64,000 nucleotides of DNA from positions 496,001 through 560,000 of the forward strand of contig NZ_JAAORL010000001.1 in assembly GCF_017696015.1 (NCBI RefSeq), read 5' to 3'. Below, piece after piece: positions 9,459-18,237 of this stretch. The DNA is from Prochlorococcus marinus CUG1415 (GTDB taxonomy: Bacteria > Cyanobacteriota > Cyanobacteriia > PCC-6307 > Cyanobiaceae). The notes under the pieces are model-generated. The model was not told the origin of the DNA, ran no database searches, and worked only from the letters and a program-made list of their open reading frames with translations. The translations under genes and the position numbers were made by a program. Numbering within the stretch: position 1 is the stretch's first letter; every line of letters starts with the position of its first letter.

Positions 9459-10265
9459 ATGAACTTTAAACGAATACCTAATAAATTTGAATATTTAAAT
9501 TGGCAAGAAATTGAGAGTATTGCAAAAGAAAAAAGATCGACGGTGATTTGGCCATTCGGTGCTGTTGAGCAACATGGGCCGCATTTGCCTCTTGCTACAG
9601 ATAGTATTTTTGTTGATGAAATTATTAGCGAAGTGTTTAAATTAATCCCTACCGATATTCCATTAAAAAAACTTCCAACTCAATATATTGGTTTTTCTCC
9701 AGAACATAAGGGTTTTGCCGGAACAATTTCACTTTCCTCAAATTTAATAACCTCAATGATTAAGGAAGTCGGAGGTCAATTATCTGAAATGGGTTTTAAA
9801 AGATTGATATTGATTAATGGACATGGAGGTCAAATCTCACTACTAAATACAGCGGCAAGAGAGTTAAGAAGTTTCGCGCCTGCCATGGCAGTTTTCCCTT
9901 GTTTCTTGTGGAGTGGTGTTAATGGATTAAATGAATTGTTAACAAAAACTGAGATCGAGGATGGGCTTCATGCTTCTTTAGCCGAAACAAGTTTGATGCT
10001 CGCTTTAAAACCAGAATTGGTAGGTGATGCACGCCCAAATGAGGGCATTAAAGGACAGATCCCAGAAGGTTGGAGTCTAGAGGGGAATGCGCCTACTGCT
10101 TGGCTTACTGACGACTTTAGTAAATCAGGTGTTATAGGGGATAGCAGAGGAGCAAATGAGTCTTTAGGAAAAAATCTAAAGGAATTATTAGTTAATCATT
10201 GGTTCAAATTGATAATGAATCTGATGCAATCGGATTGGCCCAATATAAATTGCAATAAATTTTAG
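9459..10265 (+). CDS. Creatininase-family metal-dependent amidohydrolase
   Basis: 268 residues of the creatinine amidohydrolase superfamily. Metal-site motifs are intact: WPFGAVEQHGPHLPLATDS near residue 30 (Glu, His, Asp ligands), LINGHGGQISLL near 117, and DGLHASLAETSLML near 168. In other bacteria related proteins act in mycofactocin, F420/FAPy or creatinine metabolism; no partner genes of those routes are nearby, so the substrate is unknown. It precedes ado on the same strand but with a separate promoter between them. Confidence 0.85.
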   Translation: MNFKRIPNKFEYLNWQEIESIAKEKRSTVIWPFGAVEQHGPHLPLATDSIFVDEIISEVFKLIPTDIPLKKLPTQYIGFSPEHKGFAGTISLSSNLITSMIKEVGGQLSEMGFKRLILINGHGGQISLLNTAARELRSFAPAMAVFPCFLWSGVNGLNELLTKTEIEDGLHASLAETSLMLALKPELVGDARPNEGIKGQIPEGWSLEGNAPTAWLTDDFSKSGVIGDSRGANESLGKNLKELLVNHWFKLIMNLMQSDWPNINCNKF

Positions 10266-10319
10266 TAAAAATGTGATTTAACAATTGAAAATATTTTCAT
10301 GATATTTAAATAAACTTAC

Positions 10320-10325
10320 TATAAT
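10320..10325 (+). promoter_or_regulatory. Candidate -10 box for ado
   Basis: A perfect TATAAT at 10320-10325 predicts a transcription start near 10332. No good -35 is present, which is common in this genus. A 14-bp perfect palindrome, TGAAAATATTTTCA, sits at 10286-10299, about 20 bases upstream, where an operator could be. The predicted start site leaves no usable leader for the in-frame ATG at 10338, which supports the ATG at 10365 as the real translation start. Confidence 0.5.
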
Positions 10326-10364
10326 CATGTAATATTCATGCATAATGAGCTAAAGATTACCGAC

Positions 10365-11093
10365 ATGCAAACTCTAGAATCAAATAAAAAAACAACTGAG
10401 GAATCTACAAACCCGATTTCTTTAGATTTGCCCGACTTCACTACAGATTCTTATAAGGATGCATACAGCAGAATAAATGCAATTGTTATAGAGGGAGAGC
10501 AGGAGGCTCATGATAATTACATTTCAATAGCATCCTTAATTCCAAATGAGTTAGAAGAGTTAACTAAGTTGGCGAAAATGGAAATGAAGCATAAAAAAGG
10601 CTTTACTGCATGTGGAAGAAATTTAGGCGTAGTTGCCGATATGGAATTTGCTCAAAAATTCTTTTCTAAATTACATGGTAATTTTCAAATTGCTCTACAA
10701 AAAGGAAATATAACAACATGTCTTTTAATACAAGCTATTTTAATCGAAGCATTTGCAATCTCTGCTTATAACGTCTATATACGAGTTGCAGATCCTTTCG
10801 CAAAAAAAATAACAGAGGGAGTTGTTAAAGATGAATATCTTCATTTAAATTATGGCCAAGAATGGCTTAAAGAGAATTTATCCACTTGTAAAGAGGAATT
10901 ATTCGAAGCTAATAAGGTTAACCTTCCCTTAATAAAAAAAATGCTGGATGAAGTAGCAGATGACGCATCAGTTTTAGGTATGGATAGAGAAGAATTAATG
11001 GAAGAATTTATGATTGCTTATCAAGATACCCTTATGGAAATAGGTCTAGACAATAGAGAAATAGCAAGAATGGCTATGGCAGCTATTGTTTAA
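10365..11093 (+). CDS. ado: Aldehyde-deformylating oxygenase (cyanobacterial alkane synthase)
   Basis: 242 residues from the ATG at 10365 (product begins MQTLESNKK); an in-frame ATG nine codons earlier lies almost on the predicted transcription start. A ferritin-like di-iron enzyme that converts fatty aldehydes to alkanes (mainly pentadecane/heptadecane) plus formate. The iron-ligand helices are clear: EGEQEAHDNY, EMKHKKGF, LLIQAILIEAF and VKDEYLHLNYG, i.e. the Glu, ExxH, Glu, ExxH set. It is followed by its partner acyl-ACP reductase 106 bases downstream, the standard cyanobacterial pair. Confidence 0.97.
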   Translation: MQTLESNKKTTEESTNPISLDLPDFTTDSYKDAYSRINAIVIEGEQEAHDNYISIASLIPNELEELTKLAKMEMKHKKGFTACGRNLGVVADMEFAQKFFSKLHGNFQIALQKGNITTCLLIQAILIEAFAISAYNVYIRVADPFAKKITEGVVKDEYLHLNYGQEWLKENLSTCKEELFEANKVNLPLIKKMLDEVADDASVLGMDREELMEEFMIAYQDTLMEIGLDNREIARMAMAAIV

Positions 11094-11199
11094 TTATACT
11101 TCTACTTTTTTTAAGCATTTTAATAATTAATCTTTTTAATTAAGTAGTTACCTCTATGCTATTCTTCATAACAACGTATAGACCATTAATAAATTTTAA

Positions 11200-12240
11200 A
11201 TGTTTGGGTTAATAGGCCACTCAACTAGTTTTGAAGATGCAAAAAGAAAAGCTTCGTTACTAGGCTTTGATCATATAGCAGATGGCGACCTAGATGTTTG
11301 GTGTACAGCTCCTCCTCAATTGGTTGAGAATGTAGAGGTTAAGAGTGCTACTGGAATATCTATTGAAGGTTCATACATAGATTCTTGCTTTGTTCCTGAA
11401 ATGCTTTCTAGGTTTAAAACGGCCAGAAGAAAGGTATTAAATGCTATGGAACTAGCTCAGAAAAAAGGGATAAATATTACCGCTTTAGGAGGATTTACTT
11501 CTATTATTTTCGAGAATTTTAATCTTCTACAGCATAAACAAATTCGAAATACTTCATTAGAGTGGGAGAGATTTACTACTGGCAATACTCATACCGCCTG
11601 GGTTATTTGTAAACAACTAGAAATAAATGCGCCTCGCATTGGGATAGACCTTAAAAAAGCAACTGTTGCTGTAATTGGTGCTACAGGTGATATTGGTAGT
11701 GCTGTTTGTAGATGGCTTTTGAATAAAACTGGGATTTCAGAACTTCTTATGGTAGCAAGACAACAAGAACCACTAGCGCTTTTACAAAAAGAATTAGATG
11801 GTGGCACCATAACAAGTTTAGATGAGGCATTGCCTCAGGCGGATATTGTTGTATGGGTCGCAAGTATGCCTAAAACTATTGAAATTGATACTGATAACTT
11901 AAAGAAACCATGTTTAATGATTGATGGTGGATACCCCAAAAATCTTGATGAGAAATTTCAAGGTGAAAATATTCATGTTTTAAAAGGAGGTATAGTAGAG
12001 TTTTTCAATGATATTGGTTGGAATATGATGGAACTTGCGGAAATGCAAAACCCTCAGCGAGAGATGTTTGCTTGTTTTGCAGAAGCTATGATTTTAGAAT
12101 TTGAAAAGTGTCATACAAACTTTAGTTGGGGAAGAAATAACATCTCTCTTGAAAAGATGGAATTTATTGGAGCAGCTTCTTTAAAACATGGTTTTTCTGC
12201 GATTGGACTTGATAAGCAACCTAAAGTATTAACTGTCTAA
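11200..12240 (+). CDS. aar: Long-chain acyl-[ACP] reductase
   Basis: 346 residues. It reduces acyl-ACP (or acyl-CoA) with NADPH to the fatty aldehyde used by ADO. Start [14 protein letters not shown] is the family's conserved N-terminus. The Rossmann motif [17 protein letters not shown] is near residue 155; the conserved catalytic Cys lies in the [18 protein letters not shown]-terminal part. Length is normal (about 340). It is followed after three bases by accA, so alkane synthesis and malonyl-CoA supply are probably transcribed together. Confidence 0.96.
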   Translation: MFGLIGHSTSFEDAKRKASLLGFDHIADGDLDVWCTAPPQLVENVEVKSATGISIEGSYIDSCFVPEMLSRFKTARRKVLNAMELAQKKGINITALGGFTSIIFENFNLLQHKQIRNTSLEWERFTTGNTHTAWVICKQLEINAPRIGIDLKKATVAVIGATGDIGSAVCRWLLNKTGISELLMVARQQEPLALLQKELDGGTITSLDEALPQADIVVWVASMPKTIEIDTDNLKKPCLMIDGGYPKNLDEKFQGENIHVLKGGIVEFFNDIGWNMMELAEMQNPQREMFACFAEAMILEFEKCHTNFSWGRNNISLEKMEFIGAASLKHGFSAIGLDKQPKVLTV

Positions 12241-12243
12241 ATT

Positions 12244-13251
12244 ATGGCTAAACGTTACCTTCTTGATTTTGAAAAGCCTCTTGTTGAACTTGAGAAACAG
12301 ATAGAGCAGATTAAAGAATTAGCTCGAGATTCAGAAGTTGATGTTAGTCAACAGCTTCTACAGCTTGAAACCTTAGCCGCTAGGAGGAGAGAAGAAATAT
12401 TTAAATCTCTTACTCCTGCACAAAAGATTCAGGTAGCTAGGCATCCTCAAAGGCCTAGTACTTTGGATTTTGTTCAAATGTTTTGTGATGACTGGATCGA
12501 ATTACATGGAGACAGAAATGGGGGCGATGATATGGCCCTAATTGGGGGAGTAGGTTCGATAAATAATAGACCAGTGATGATGTTAGGGCATCAGAAAGGA
12601 AGGGACACAAAAGAAAATGTAGTAAGAAACTTTGGGATGGCAAAACCAGGAGGTTACAGAAAAGCTCTTAGATTAATGCAGCATGCAAATAGATTTTCCT
12701 TGCCAATTCTTACATTTATTGATACTCCTGGAGCTTATGCTGGTTTAAAAGCTGAAGAACAGGGGCAAGGGGAAGCGATTGCAAGAAATCTACGAGAGAT
12801 GTTTGGATTGAAAGTTCCAATTGTGGCTACTGTCATTGGAGAAGGCGGTTCAGGAGGTGCACTCGGTATAGGTGTTGCCGATAGGTTACTAATGTTTGAA
12901 CACAGTGTTTATACAGTTGCCAGCCCAGAAGCATGTGCATCAATTCTCTGGAGAGATGCAGCGAAGGCGCCAGAAGCTGCAGCAGCACTTAAAATTACAG
13001 GTAAAGATTTACTTAAATTGGGGATAATAGATGAGGTATTACCAGAACCTTCTGGTGGGAACAATTGGGCTCCTTTAGATGCTGGTAACACACTAAAAGA
13101 GGCTATTGAGAAACACCTTAATGATTTACTGAAAATGCCTGAAGATGAATTAATTGAGGAAAGATACAAAAAATTTAGGGTTTTAGGTAAATTTATCGAA
13201 GCAAATAATATTGAAGAGATTTATAGTGAAATTCCCCAAAAAACTGAATAA
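12244..13251 (+). CDS. accA: Acetyl-CoA carboxylase carboxyltransferase, alpha subunit
   Basis: 335 residues. Transfers the carboxyl group from biotin carboxyl-carrier protein to acetyl-CoA, giving malonyl-CoA for fatty acid synthesis. Signatures: [20 protein letters not shown] at the N-terminus, [53 protein letters not shown] and [20 protein letters not shown]. Length matches other cyanobacterial AccA proteins. Only three bases after aar and two before the likely start of the SDR gene, so it sits inside a likely ado-aar-accA-SDR unit. Confidence 0.97.
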   Translation: MAKRYLLDFEKPLVELEKQIEQIKELARDSEVDVSQQLLQLETLAARRREEIFKSLTPAQKIQVARHPQRPSTLDFVQMFCDDWIELHGDRNGGDDMALIGGVGSINNRPVMMLGHQKGRDTKENVVRNFGMAKPGGYRKALRLMQHANRFSLPILTFIDTPGAYAGLKAEEQGQGEAIARNLREMFGLKVPIVATVIGEGGSGGALGIGVADRLLMFEHSVYTVASPEACASILWRDAAKAPEAAAALKITGKDLLKLGIIDEVLPEPSGGNNWAPLDAGNTLKEAIEKHLNDLLKMPEDELIEERYKKFRVLGKFIEANNIEEIYSEIPQKTE

Positions 13252-13252
13252 A

Positions 13253-13960
13253 TTGAAACTAGCTTTTATAACAGGTGCTACGAAAGGTATTGGTAGATCT
13301 ACTGCAATTACTTTTGCTAATGCTGGCTGGGATTTAATTTTACTCTCTAGGAATATGAATTTAATGGAGAAACTAAAGAACGAACTGTTAACTACTAAAT
13401 CAAAAATTAGCCTAGTTAAATGTGATTTATCTAATCCTCTAGAAATAGATCATTGTGTTAAAGAAGCAATTGTGAAGTATGGTTGTCCTTCAGTCTTGAT
13501 AAACAATGCCGGTTGTGCATTTAATGGGCCTTTAGTAGAGATGGATTTTGGTCAATGGGAACAAACTATTCAAATAAACCTCACAAGTGTTTTTCAAATT
13601 TGCAGCTCAATAATTCCTCATATGAGAAAAAATGGTGGTTTAGTAATTAATGTTAGTAGTCATGCCTCTTATAATGCATTCCCCCAATGGGGAGCTTATT
13701 GTATTTCAAAATCTGCACTAGCGATGTTTACTAAATGCTTAAGGGAAGAAGAGAGATCTAATTCAATAAGAGCGTGCACAATTACTCTTGGTTCAGTAAA
13801 TACTCCACTTTGGGATTCCGAATCAATCAATTCTGATTTTGATAGAACTTCTATGCTCTCTTCGAGTGAGGTATCAGATACTATTCTCTATATGGCTCAA
13901 AAACCTGAATCACAATTGATTGAAGACTTAACTTTAATGCCTTCTGGTGGAGCTTTTTAA
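13253..13960 (+). CDS. Short-chain dehydrogenase/reductase
   Basis: I place the start at TTG 13253, giving 235 residues beginning MKLAFITGATKGIGRS; a start at 13211 would add 14 basic residues and overlap accA by 41 bases. Classical SDR: GATKGIG cofactor loop, D-L-S at strand 4, LINNAG, catalytic Ser in NVSSHAS and YCISK (Tyr-x-x-x-Lys). Substrate unknown. Because it follows accA directly, a fatty-acid or ketoacyl reductase role is possible, but the enzyme also resembles generic SDRs of unknown function. It ends with PSGGAF. Confidence 0.82.
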   Translation: MKLAFITGATKGIGRSTAITFANAGWDLILLSRNMNLMEKLKNELLTTKSKISLVKCDLSNPLEIDHCVKEAIVKYGCPSVLINNAGCAFNGPLVEMDFGQWEQTIQINLTSVFQICSSIIPHMRKNGGLVINVSSHASYNAFPQWGAYCISKSALAMFTKCLREEERSNSIRACTITLGSVNTPLWDSESINSDFDRTSMLSSSEVSDTILYMAQKPESQLIEDLTLMPSGGAF

Positions 13961-13977
13961 AAATTTTTTATCTACTT

Positions 13978-14002
13978 TATCCTTAAAAAGTGATTTTTTT
14001 AG
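13978..14002 (+). terminator. Imperfect hairpin after the SDR gene
   Basis: CCTTAAAAA, the loop GTGA, then TTTTTTTAGG pair with one mismatch, about 20 bases beyond the SDR stop. It could end the ado-aar-accA-SDR transcript on the plus strand. The T-run is inside the stem rather than after it, so this is only a weak candidate. Confidence 0.3.
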
Positions 14003-14036
14003 GACTATACGAACCCGATTGAACAAGAGAATGTGA

Positions 14037-14042
14037 TATAGT
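14037..14042 (+). promoter_or_regulatory. Candidate -10 box for folE
   Basis: TATAGT lies 69 bases before the folE ATG and is the best -10 match in the 150-base gap. A TTGAAC at 14019-14024 is too close (12 bases) to act as a normal -35. The call rests only on the hexamer. Confidence 0.3.
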
Positions 14043-14110
14043 GTATGAGCAATTAAGCTTTTAGAAGATACAGTTAATTAAGTTACATACAATTTTCTTT
14101 TTAAAATTTT

Positions 14111-14851
14111 ATGACGTCTACATTACCCAACGATAATATTAGAAACTTTGACGACCAGATTACTAATAAATTAATCTCCGAAATTATAAGAGGCAGAATT
14201 AAGAATTCTGGAAGAAGATTTAATGCTAATGATAATATTGCGGATTTTATAAATCCTGGAGAATTAGAAATTTTAGAAAAAGAAGTTGCTTCAAGAGTAA
14301 AAGACTTACTGAAGTCTCTAGTAATAGATGTTGAAAATGATCATAATACACAGGAAACTGCTGAAAGAGTTTCAAAGATGTATATAAATGAGGTTTTTAA
14401 AGGGAGATATCATGACCAACCGAAAGTTACAAGTTTCCCGAATGATAAGAACCTTGATGAGATTTATACAGTTGGACCTATTTCTGTAAGATCTGCGTGT
14501 TCACACCATTTAGTTCCCATACTGGGAGAGTGTTGGATAGGTATTAAACCTGGGAACAAGGTCATAGGACTTTCAAAATTTGCGAGAGTTGCTGATTGGG
14601 TTTTTTCAAGACCTCATATTCAGGAAGAGGCTGTAATGATACTTGCAGATGAAATTGAAAAATTGTGTGAACCTAAAGGTTTAGGCATTATTGTAAAAGC
14701 TCAACATTATTGTATGAAGTGGAGGGGAGTTAAAGAACCAAATACAAGTATGATTAATTCAGTAGTAAGAGGTGACTTCAGACATGATTTAAGTTTAAAA
14801 CAAGAATTTTTTGAGCTTGTAAAACAGCAATCTGCTACAAATAATTACTAA
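14111..14851 (+). CDS. folE: GTP cyclohydrolase I
   Basis: 246 residues. Opens the imidazole ring of GTP to make 7,8-dihydroneopterin triphosphate, the first step of folate (and queuosine-type pterin) synthesis. Zinc/catalytic motif SACSHHLVPILGECWIGIKP is near residue 133, and the second zinc Cys is in AQHYCMKWRGV near 200. The first ~60 residues are a less conserved, polar extension. It converges with trpF, the two stop codons overlapping by four bases (14848-14851). Confidence 0.96.
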   Translation: MTSTLPNDNIRNFDDQITNKLISEIIRGRIKNSGRRFNANDNIADFINPGELEILEKEVASRVKDLLKSLVIDVENDHNTQETAERVSKMYINEVFKGRYHDQPKVTSFPNDKNLDEIYTVGPISVRSACSHHLVPILGECWIGIKPGNKVIGLSKFARVADWVFSRPHIQEEAVMILADEIEKLCEPKGLGIIVKAQHYCMKWRGVKEPNTSMINSVVRGDFRHDLSLKQEFFELVKQQSATNNY

Positions 14852-15504
14852 TTATTTTCTAAAAACTTAATTAACTCTTTTGTTTTTTTAAGATCTTTTA
14901 TACCTGGAGAAGTCTCAATACTGCTAGAAATGTCTAGTCCATCTGGTTTGATTTCATTTAAAATCTCATCAATCCATTTAATTGATATTCCACCTGCTAA
15001 CCACCAAGGTTTGCTAAATTGCAGATTCTGTAGATAAATAGATTTTATTTTTTCCCCTGAGCCTCCATAAGTTTTTTCATTCCAAGAATCAAGCAGTATC
15101 GCATCTACATAATCTTCAAAAGGTTTTATTTTATCCAAGTCTCTTTTTGTTTTTATTCTGAAAGCCTTCCATATGCCAATATTTGGAATTTCTTTTCTTA
15201 TTTTTTTGCAGTAATGAATATCCTCATCTCCATGTAATTGAAGGATAGTTTCACTTGGGTTGCCTAAGAAATTTTTGATAATTAAATCTATGGGACAATT
15301 TTGCACAACAGATACTCTATGGATTTTTGGATAAAAACTGTCTAAGGTTTTAAATATTTTTTTCTTAATTTCAGCTGATACATACCTTGGTGACTCTTCA
15401 ACCGAAATAATGCCTATAGCATGCGCTCCTAATTCAGCGACTTTAAGAGCTTGTTCTTCGGAAGTTAGTCCACAAATTTTAACTAAAGTATTAGTCTTGG
15501 GCAT
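14848..15504 (-). CDS. trpF: Phosphoribosylanthranilate isomerase
   Basis: 218 residues, TIM-barrel enzyme of tryptophan synthesis (PRA to CdRP). KICGLTSEEQALKVAELGAHAIGII holds the catalytic Cys near residue 10; VDAILLDSW with the catalytic Asp follows near 133; the phosphate loops are WWLAGGISIKW and PDGLDISSSIETSPGIKD. Length is normal. trpA lies 32 kb away in this window, so the trp genes are dispersed, as is usual in cyanobacteria. Shares four bases with the folE end. Confidence 0.95.
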   Translation of the reverse strand: MPKTNTLVKICGLTSEEQALKVAELGAHAIGIISVEESPRYVSAEIKKKIFKTLDSFYPKIHRVSVVQNCPIDLIIKNFLGNPSETILQLHGDEDIHYCKKIRKEIPNIGIWKAFRIKTKRDLDKIKPFEDYVDAILLDSWNEKTYGGSGEKIKSIYLQNLQFSKPWWLAGGISIKWIDEILNEIKPDGLDISSSIETSPGIKDLKKTKELIKFLENN

Positions 15505-15559
15505 ATCATTATCCTGTATGTAAAATTAATATTATTGCTAAATATAGCGGAGATTATTT

Positions 15560-16783
15560 TTGAGAAGTTGGCAAATTTTTAAAATATGGGGAATTCCCTT
15601 CAAAGTTCATCCCTATTGGTTTGTTATTCTCTTTTTATTCTCATGGAGCATAAGTAAACAGGTTAATTTATCTTCTGGTGATGTCTACAATACTAAAGAA
15701 GCTTGGATTATAGGGTTCCTAACTTCTTTTTTCTTATTATCTTCAATTATTACCCATGAGGTTTTACATACCTTTGTTTCCCTAAATCAGGGTGTGAAAA
15801 TAAAAAAAATTACTTTTTATTTTCTGGGAGCAATTTTTCAAATAGATAAGTATTGTCAAACTGCTTTAGGTAATATAAAAATAGCAGTTGTAAGGCCTCT
15901 ATTATGTTTTGCTACAGCATCATTTCTACTTTTAATTAGTTATTACAGTGCATCTCAACAAATAATAGCAATCAATATAATTTCGAGAGTAGGTATATTG
16001 AATTTATTTTTAGGATTCCTAAATTTAATTCCAATTGGTTCTTTAGATGGAGGAAATTTATTAAAAAGTATTATTTGGCATTTCTCAGGGAGTAAAAACA
16101 AAGGAAGAAAATTCCTTAATAAAGTAAATTTGTTTTTATCTTTATTAGTTCTAATATTTGGCATAATTTGTTTATTTAGATTTAACTTTTACTATGGCTT
16201 TATTCTTTCTTTTTTAGGTTTGTTTGGAGTTAATTCTTCAAAATCAGAAAGTCAATTTTTTAAAATTGAAAACTTACTTAAATTTAGTAAAGTTTCTGAA
16301 CTTAAATTAAAGCCATTAAGAAAAATTGAATACGATTCTGATTTCTCAGAATTGAATAGATTAGTAAAAAATAAAAAGAATGCAGCAGATAAATATTTTT
16401 TTGTTGTAAATAATGGTAGATGGTCGGGTTTTGTTGATGAGAATATTTTAAAAACTGTCTCCATAAATAAATGGGAACGGAAATTTGTTGGAGACTTTGA
16501 GAAACCAATCAATAGTTTTGCAAGTGTATATCTTAATGACAAATTATGGAAAACTATAGAAACCCTTGAAGAAACAAGTGAAGGTATTTTGTTGGTACTC
16601 AACGCTGCAGATATCCCTTTGGGGATAATTGATAGGTCAAAGATTGGACAATTTATATTAAAGAAATTAGGTTTTAATTTGCCTTCAGAGATTGTGAACA
16701 AATTAAATTATAGAAATCAGTATCCTTTGGGAATTGAATTACCAAGAATAATTAATTTAATGAAGAAGAAAGGAGATCTTTAA
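15560..16783 (+). CDS. Site-2 protease (M50) family membrane metalloprotease
   Basis: 407 residues from a TTG start. Several transmembrane segments occupy residues 15-220. The zinc-protease motif HEVLH is at 66-70 within a helix, and the second S2P motif NLIPIGSLDGG is at 154-164 (Asp as third ligand). Residues 240-390 are soluble and resemble a CBS-domain pair. This is the CBS-containing S2P subgroup common in cyanobacteria. Substrates (e.g. anti-sigma factors) are not known for this branch. It converges on the lipoate-ligase-like gene 12 bases downstream. Confidence 0.87.
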   Translation: MRSWQIFKIWGIPFKVHPYWFVILFLFSWSISKQVNLSSGDVYNTKEAWIIGFLTSFFLLSSIITHEVLHTFVSLNQGVKIKKITFYFLGAIFQIDKYCQTALGNIKIAVVRPLLCFATASFLLLISYYSASQQIIAINIISRVGILNLFLGFLNLIPIGSLDGGNLLKSIIWHFSGSKNKGRKFLNKVNLFLSLLVLIFGIICLFRFNFYYGFILSFLGLFGVNSSKSESQFFKIENLLKFSKVSELKLKPLRKIEYDSDFSELNRLVKNKKNAADKYFFVVNNGRWSGFVDENILKTVSINKWERKFVGDFEKPINSFASVYLNDKLWKTIETLEETSEGILLVLNAADIPLGIIDRSKIGQFILKKLGFNLPSEIVNKLNYRNQYPLGIELPRIINLMKKKGDL

Positions 16784-16795
16784 GAATCCGTATCA

Positions 16796-17500
16796 TTAAA
16801 ATTTTTTAATATTTTTATTATCTATGGCTACATTTTTGAACTTTATATTTGATTTATTCTCTAGGAATGAATTTCTTAAATGTTGAACTATTTCATCATT
16901 TGTGAGGCCCAGATTTATTTTTGGTGGAGCTTCTTCTTTAAATAATTTGAACCATAAATCTTTTGAAGGTTTTGTTTGAATCTCTCCATGTTGCAGAAAT
17001 GCCCCATTTTTACGATATTGTGCACTTCCTATCCTCTTGAACCCATCTTGATCAACCAAATCAGAAATTAATGAAGACCCAAAACAATTAGATGTTATAG
17101 GTGATGTTCGTAAATTACCATTTTGTAAATTTAGACCTAATTCTCTAAAACTCTTAATTAACCAATTATTTACCATTTCATAACTAAGGATTTTATAGTA
17201 AGTTTTTTTAAATGTTAATGCATATGTTATGCCTCCTGAATGCAAAACTGCTCCCCCTCCAGAAGGACGCCTTACAATGTTAATTTCCCCATCGGATAAT
17301 AATTTTTCCCAGTGCGGAGGAATTTCCTTTTGGTGATAGCCAATTGAAAGCCAATCTCCAGTCCAATAGTAGAATCTCAATGTGAAAATTATTTCAGGAT
17401 TTGAAATTGTCTGATCTAAAGAATTTAAATCTAAAGCCATTTGATCGAATCCAGGTAAATTACTTGTCGAAAAAATTAAAGCTTGATTTCCTATTCCCAA
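16796..17500 (-). CDS. Lipoate-protein ligase A / octanoyltransferase family protein
   Basis: 234 residues. The biotin/lipoate-ligase fold signature RRPSGGGAVLHSGGITYAL lies near residue 80, with WTGDWLSIGYHQ before it and the GSAQYRKNGAFLQHGEI segment near 160 containing the cofactor-binding residue. Members attach lipoate or octanoate to dehydrogenase E2 subunits and the glycine cleavage H protein. At 234 residues it lacks the C-terminal domain of full LplA, so it may act only as transferase. Its promoter region is shared with divergent psaM. Confidence 0.85.
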   Translation of the reverse strand: MGIGNQALIFSTSNLPGFDQMALDLNSLDQTISNPEIIFTLRFYYWTGDWLSIGYHQKEIPPHWEKLLSDGEINIVRRPSGGGAVLHSGGITYALTFKKTYYKILSYEMVNNWLIKSFRELGLNLQNGNLRTSPITSNCFGSSLISDLVDQDGFKRIGSAQYRKNGAFLQHGEIQTKPSKDLWFKLFKEEAPPKINLGLTNDEIVQHLRNSFLENKSNIKFKNVAIDNKNIKKF

Positions 17501-17598
17501 AATTAACTTTGCAGGTCTAATTTATAATAATTTTCAAAAAATTTTTTCTTTCAATTTATTAATTACGTAACATCATTTTGTAATAGTGTGTCAAAACC

Positions 17599-17612
17599 CC
17601 ACTTTTAGGTGG
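17599..17612 (+). promoter_or_regulatory. Small hairpin in the psaM leader
   Basis: CCAC-TTTTAG-GTGG gives a 4-bp G/C stem about 28 bases before the psaM ATG. It could be a leader structure affecting stability or translation of this very short message. It is too short to be sure of. Confidence 0.25.
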
Positions 17613-17639
17613 AGAATATAGGAAATATTTTTTTTAACC

Positions 17640-17744
17640 ATGGAGCCAACCCAAACAATAAATTTAATTGCACTAAGCCTAATAGTAGTTATGCATGCTG
17701 GAGTTTTAGCACTAAGGCTAGGAATAAGTTTAGGTAGAAACTAA
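17640..17744 (+). CDS. psaM: Photosystem I reaction centre subunit XII (PsaM)
   Basis: A 34-codon gene: the product starts [12 protein letters not shown] and ends LGISLGRN, one transmembrane helix, matching the PsaM family in length and sequence. PsaM is a peripheral small subunit of photosystem I that helps form trimers in cyanobacteria. The thylakoid location follows from the family. It lies divergent from the lipoate-ligase-like gene and upstream of a small membrane protein and por, so this is a photosynthesis neighbourhood. Confidence 0.95.
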   Translation: MEPTQTINLIALSLIVVMHAGVLALRLGISLGRN

Positions 17745-17829
17745 AATTTATTAGAAAATATATATTTTTAAGGTAATAATATCAATAAGACTGAATTGAC
17801 TTATTCAGTAAAAATACCAGTTACTAAAT

Positions 17830-18177
17830 TTGTCACATTTTTTTCATAAAAATAGTATTTTTCACAAAAAATATATAGGTTCTCCATCTAAAATAAAGCA
17901 ACAAAAACAGGATGATTCTGCATATTTAGTTTTTTTAATTATAAAAATTTGCTTTTCCCTTTTAGCAATAATAAGCTTAATTAAACTTGGCTATAGTTCC
18001 AAATTTAGATTGACCAGACTAAGAGAGATTCAAGACTCATTTTTATACGAAAAATATCGCTTTAATGTTTTGACAACAAGGTTTGATGATTTATTTTCTT
18101 CTGAAGGTGAGCAAAGATTTATGAAGGATCAGGATCAAATCATTTCTAGGGACATTATCAGAGTAATATGGCGTTGA
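17830..18177 (+). CDS. Small single-span membrane protein, unknown function
   Basis: 115 residues from a TTG start. About 30 polar, basic residues (HKNSIFHKKYIG, then KIKQQKQDD) are followed by one hydrophobic helix (about 31-50, AYLVFLIIKICFSLLAIISLIKLGY) and then a charged, probably helical tail (RLTRLREIQDSFLYEKYRFNVLTTRFDDLF). This N-in, one-helix, coiled-coil layout resembles FtsL/FtsB-type proteins in shape, but no sequence motif supports that. Conserved hypothetical position between psaM and por. I do not recognise a family. Confidence 0.65.
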   Translation: MSHFFHKNSIFHKKYIGSPSKIKQQKQDDSAYLVFLIIKICFSLLAIISLIKLGYSSKFRLTRLREIQDSFLYEKYRFNVLTTRFDDLFSSEGEQRFMKDQDQIISRDIIRVIWR

Positions 18178-18207
18178 TAAGGATGATTTAAAACATTTTA
18201 CTTATCA
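18175..18207 (+). terminator. Hairpin overlapping the stop of the small membrane protein gene
   Basis: TGATAAG at 18175-18181 pairs perfectly with CTTATCA at 18201-18207 (7 bp, 19-base loop), and the first arm contains the stop codon. A T-rich run follows. It may shield por from readthrough, or act as a leader structure of por. Weak evidence. Confidence 0.3.
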
Positions 18208-18237
18208 TCTTTCTATTAACTTTTTTTGCTAGTGAAT

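Noticed and set aside
16252-16701. Minus-strand open frame of 149 codons
   Set aside because: Shadow of the M50 protease gene; a second overlapping frame is open too, showing that low stop density here is due to base composition.
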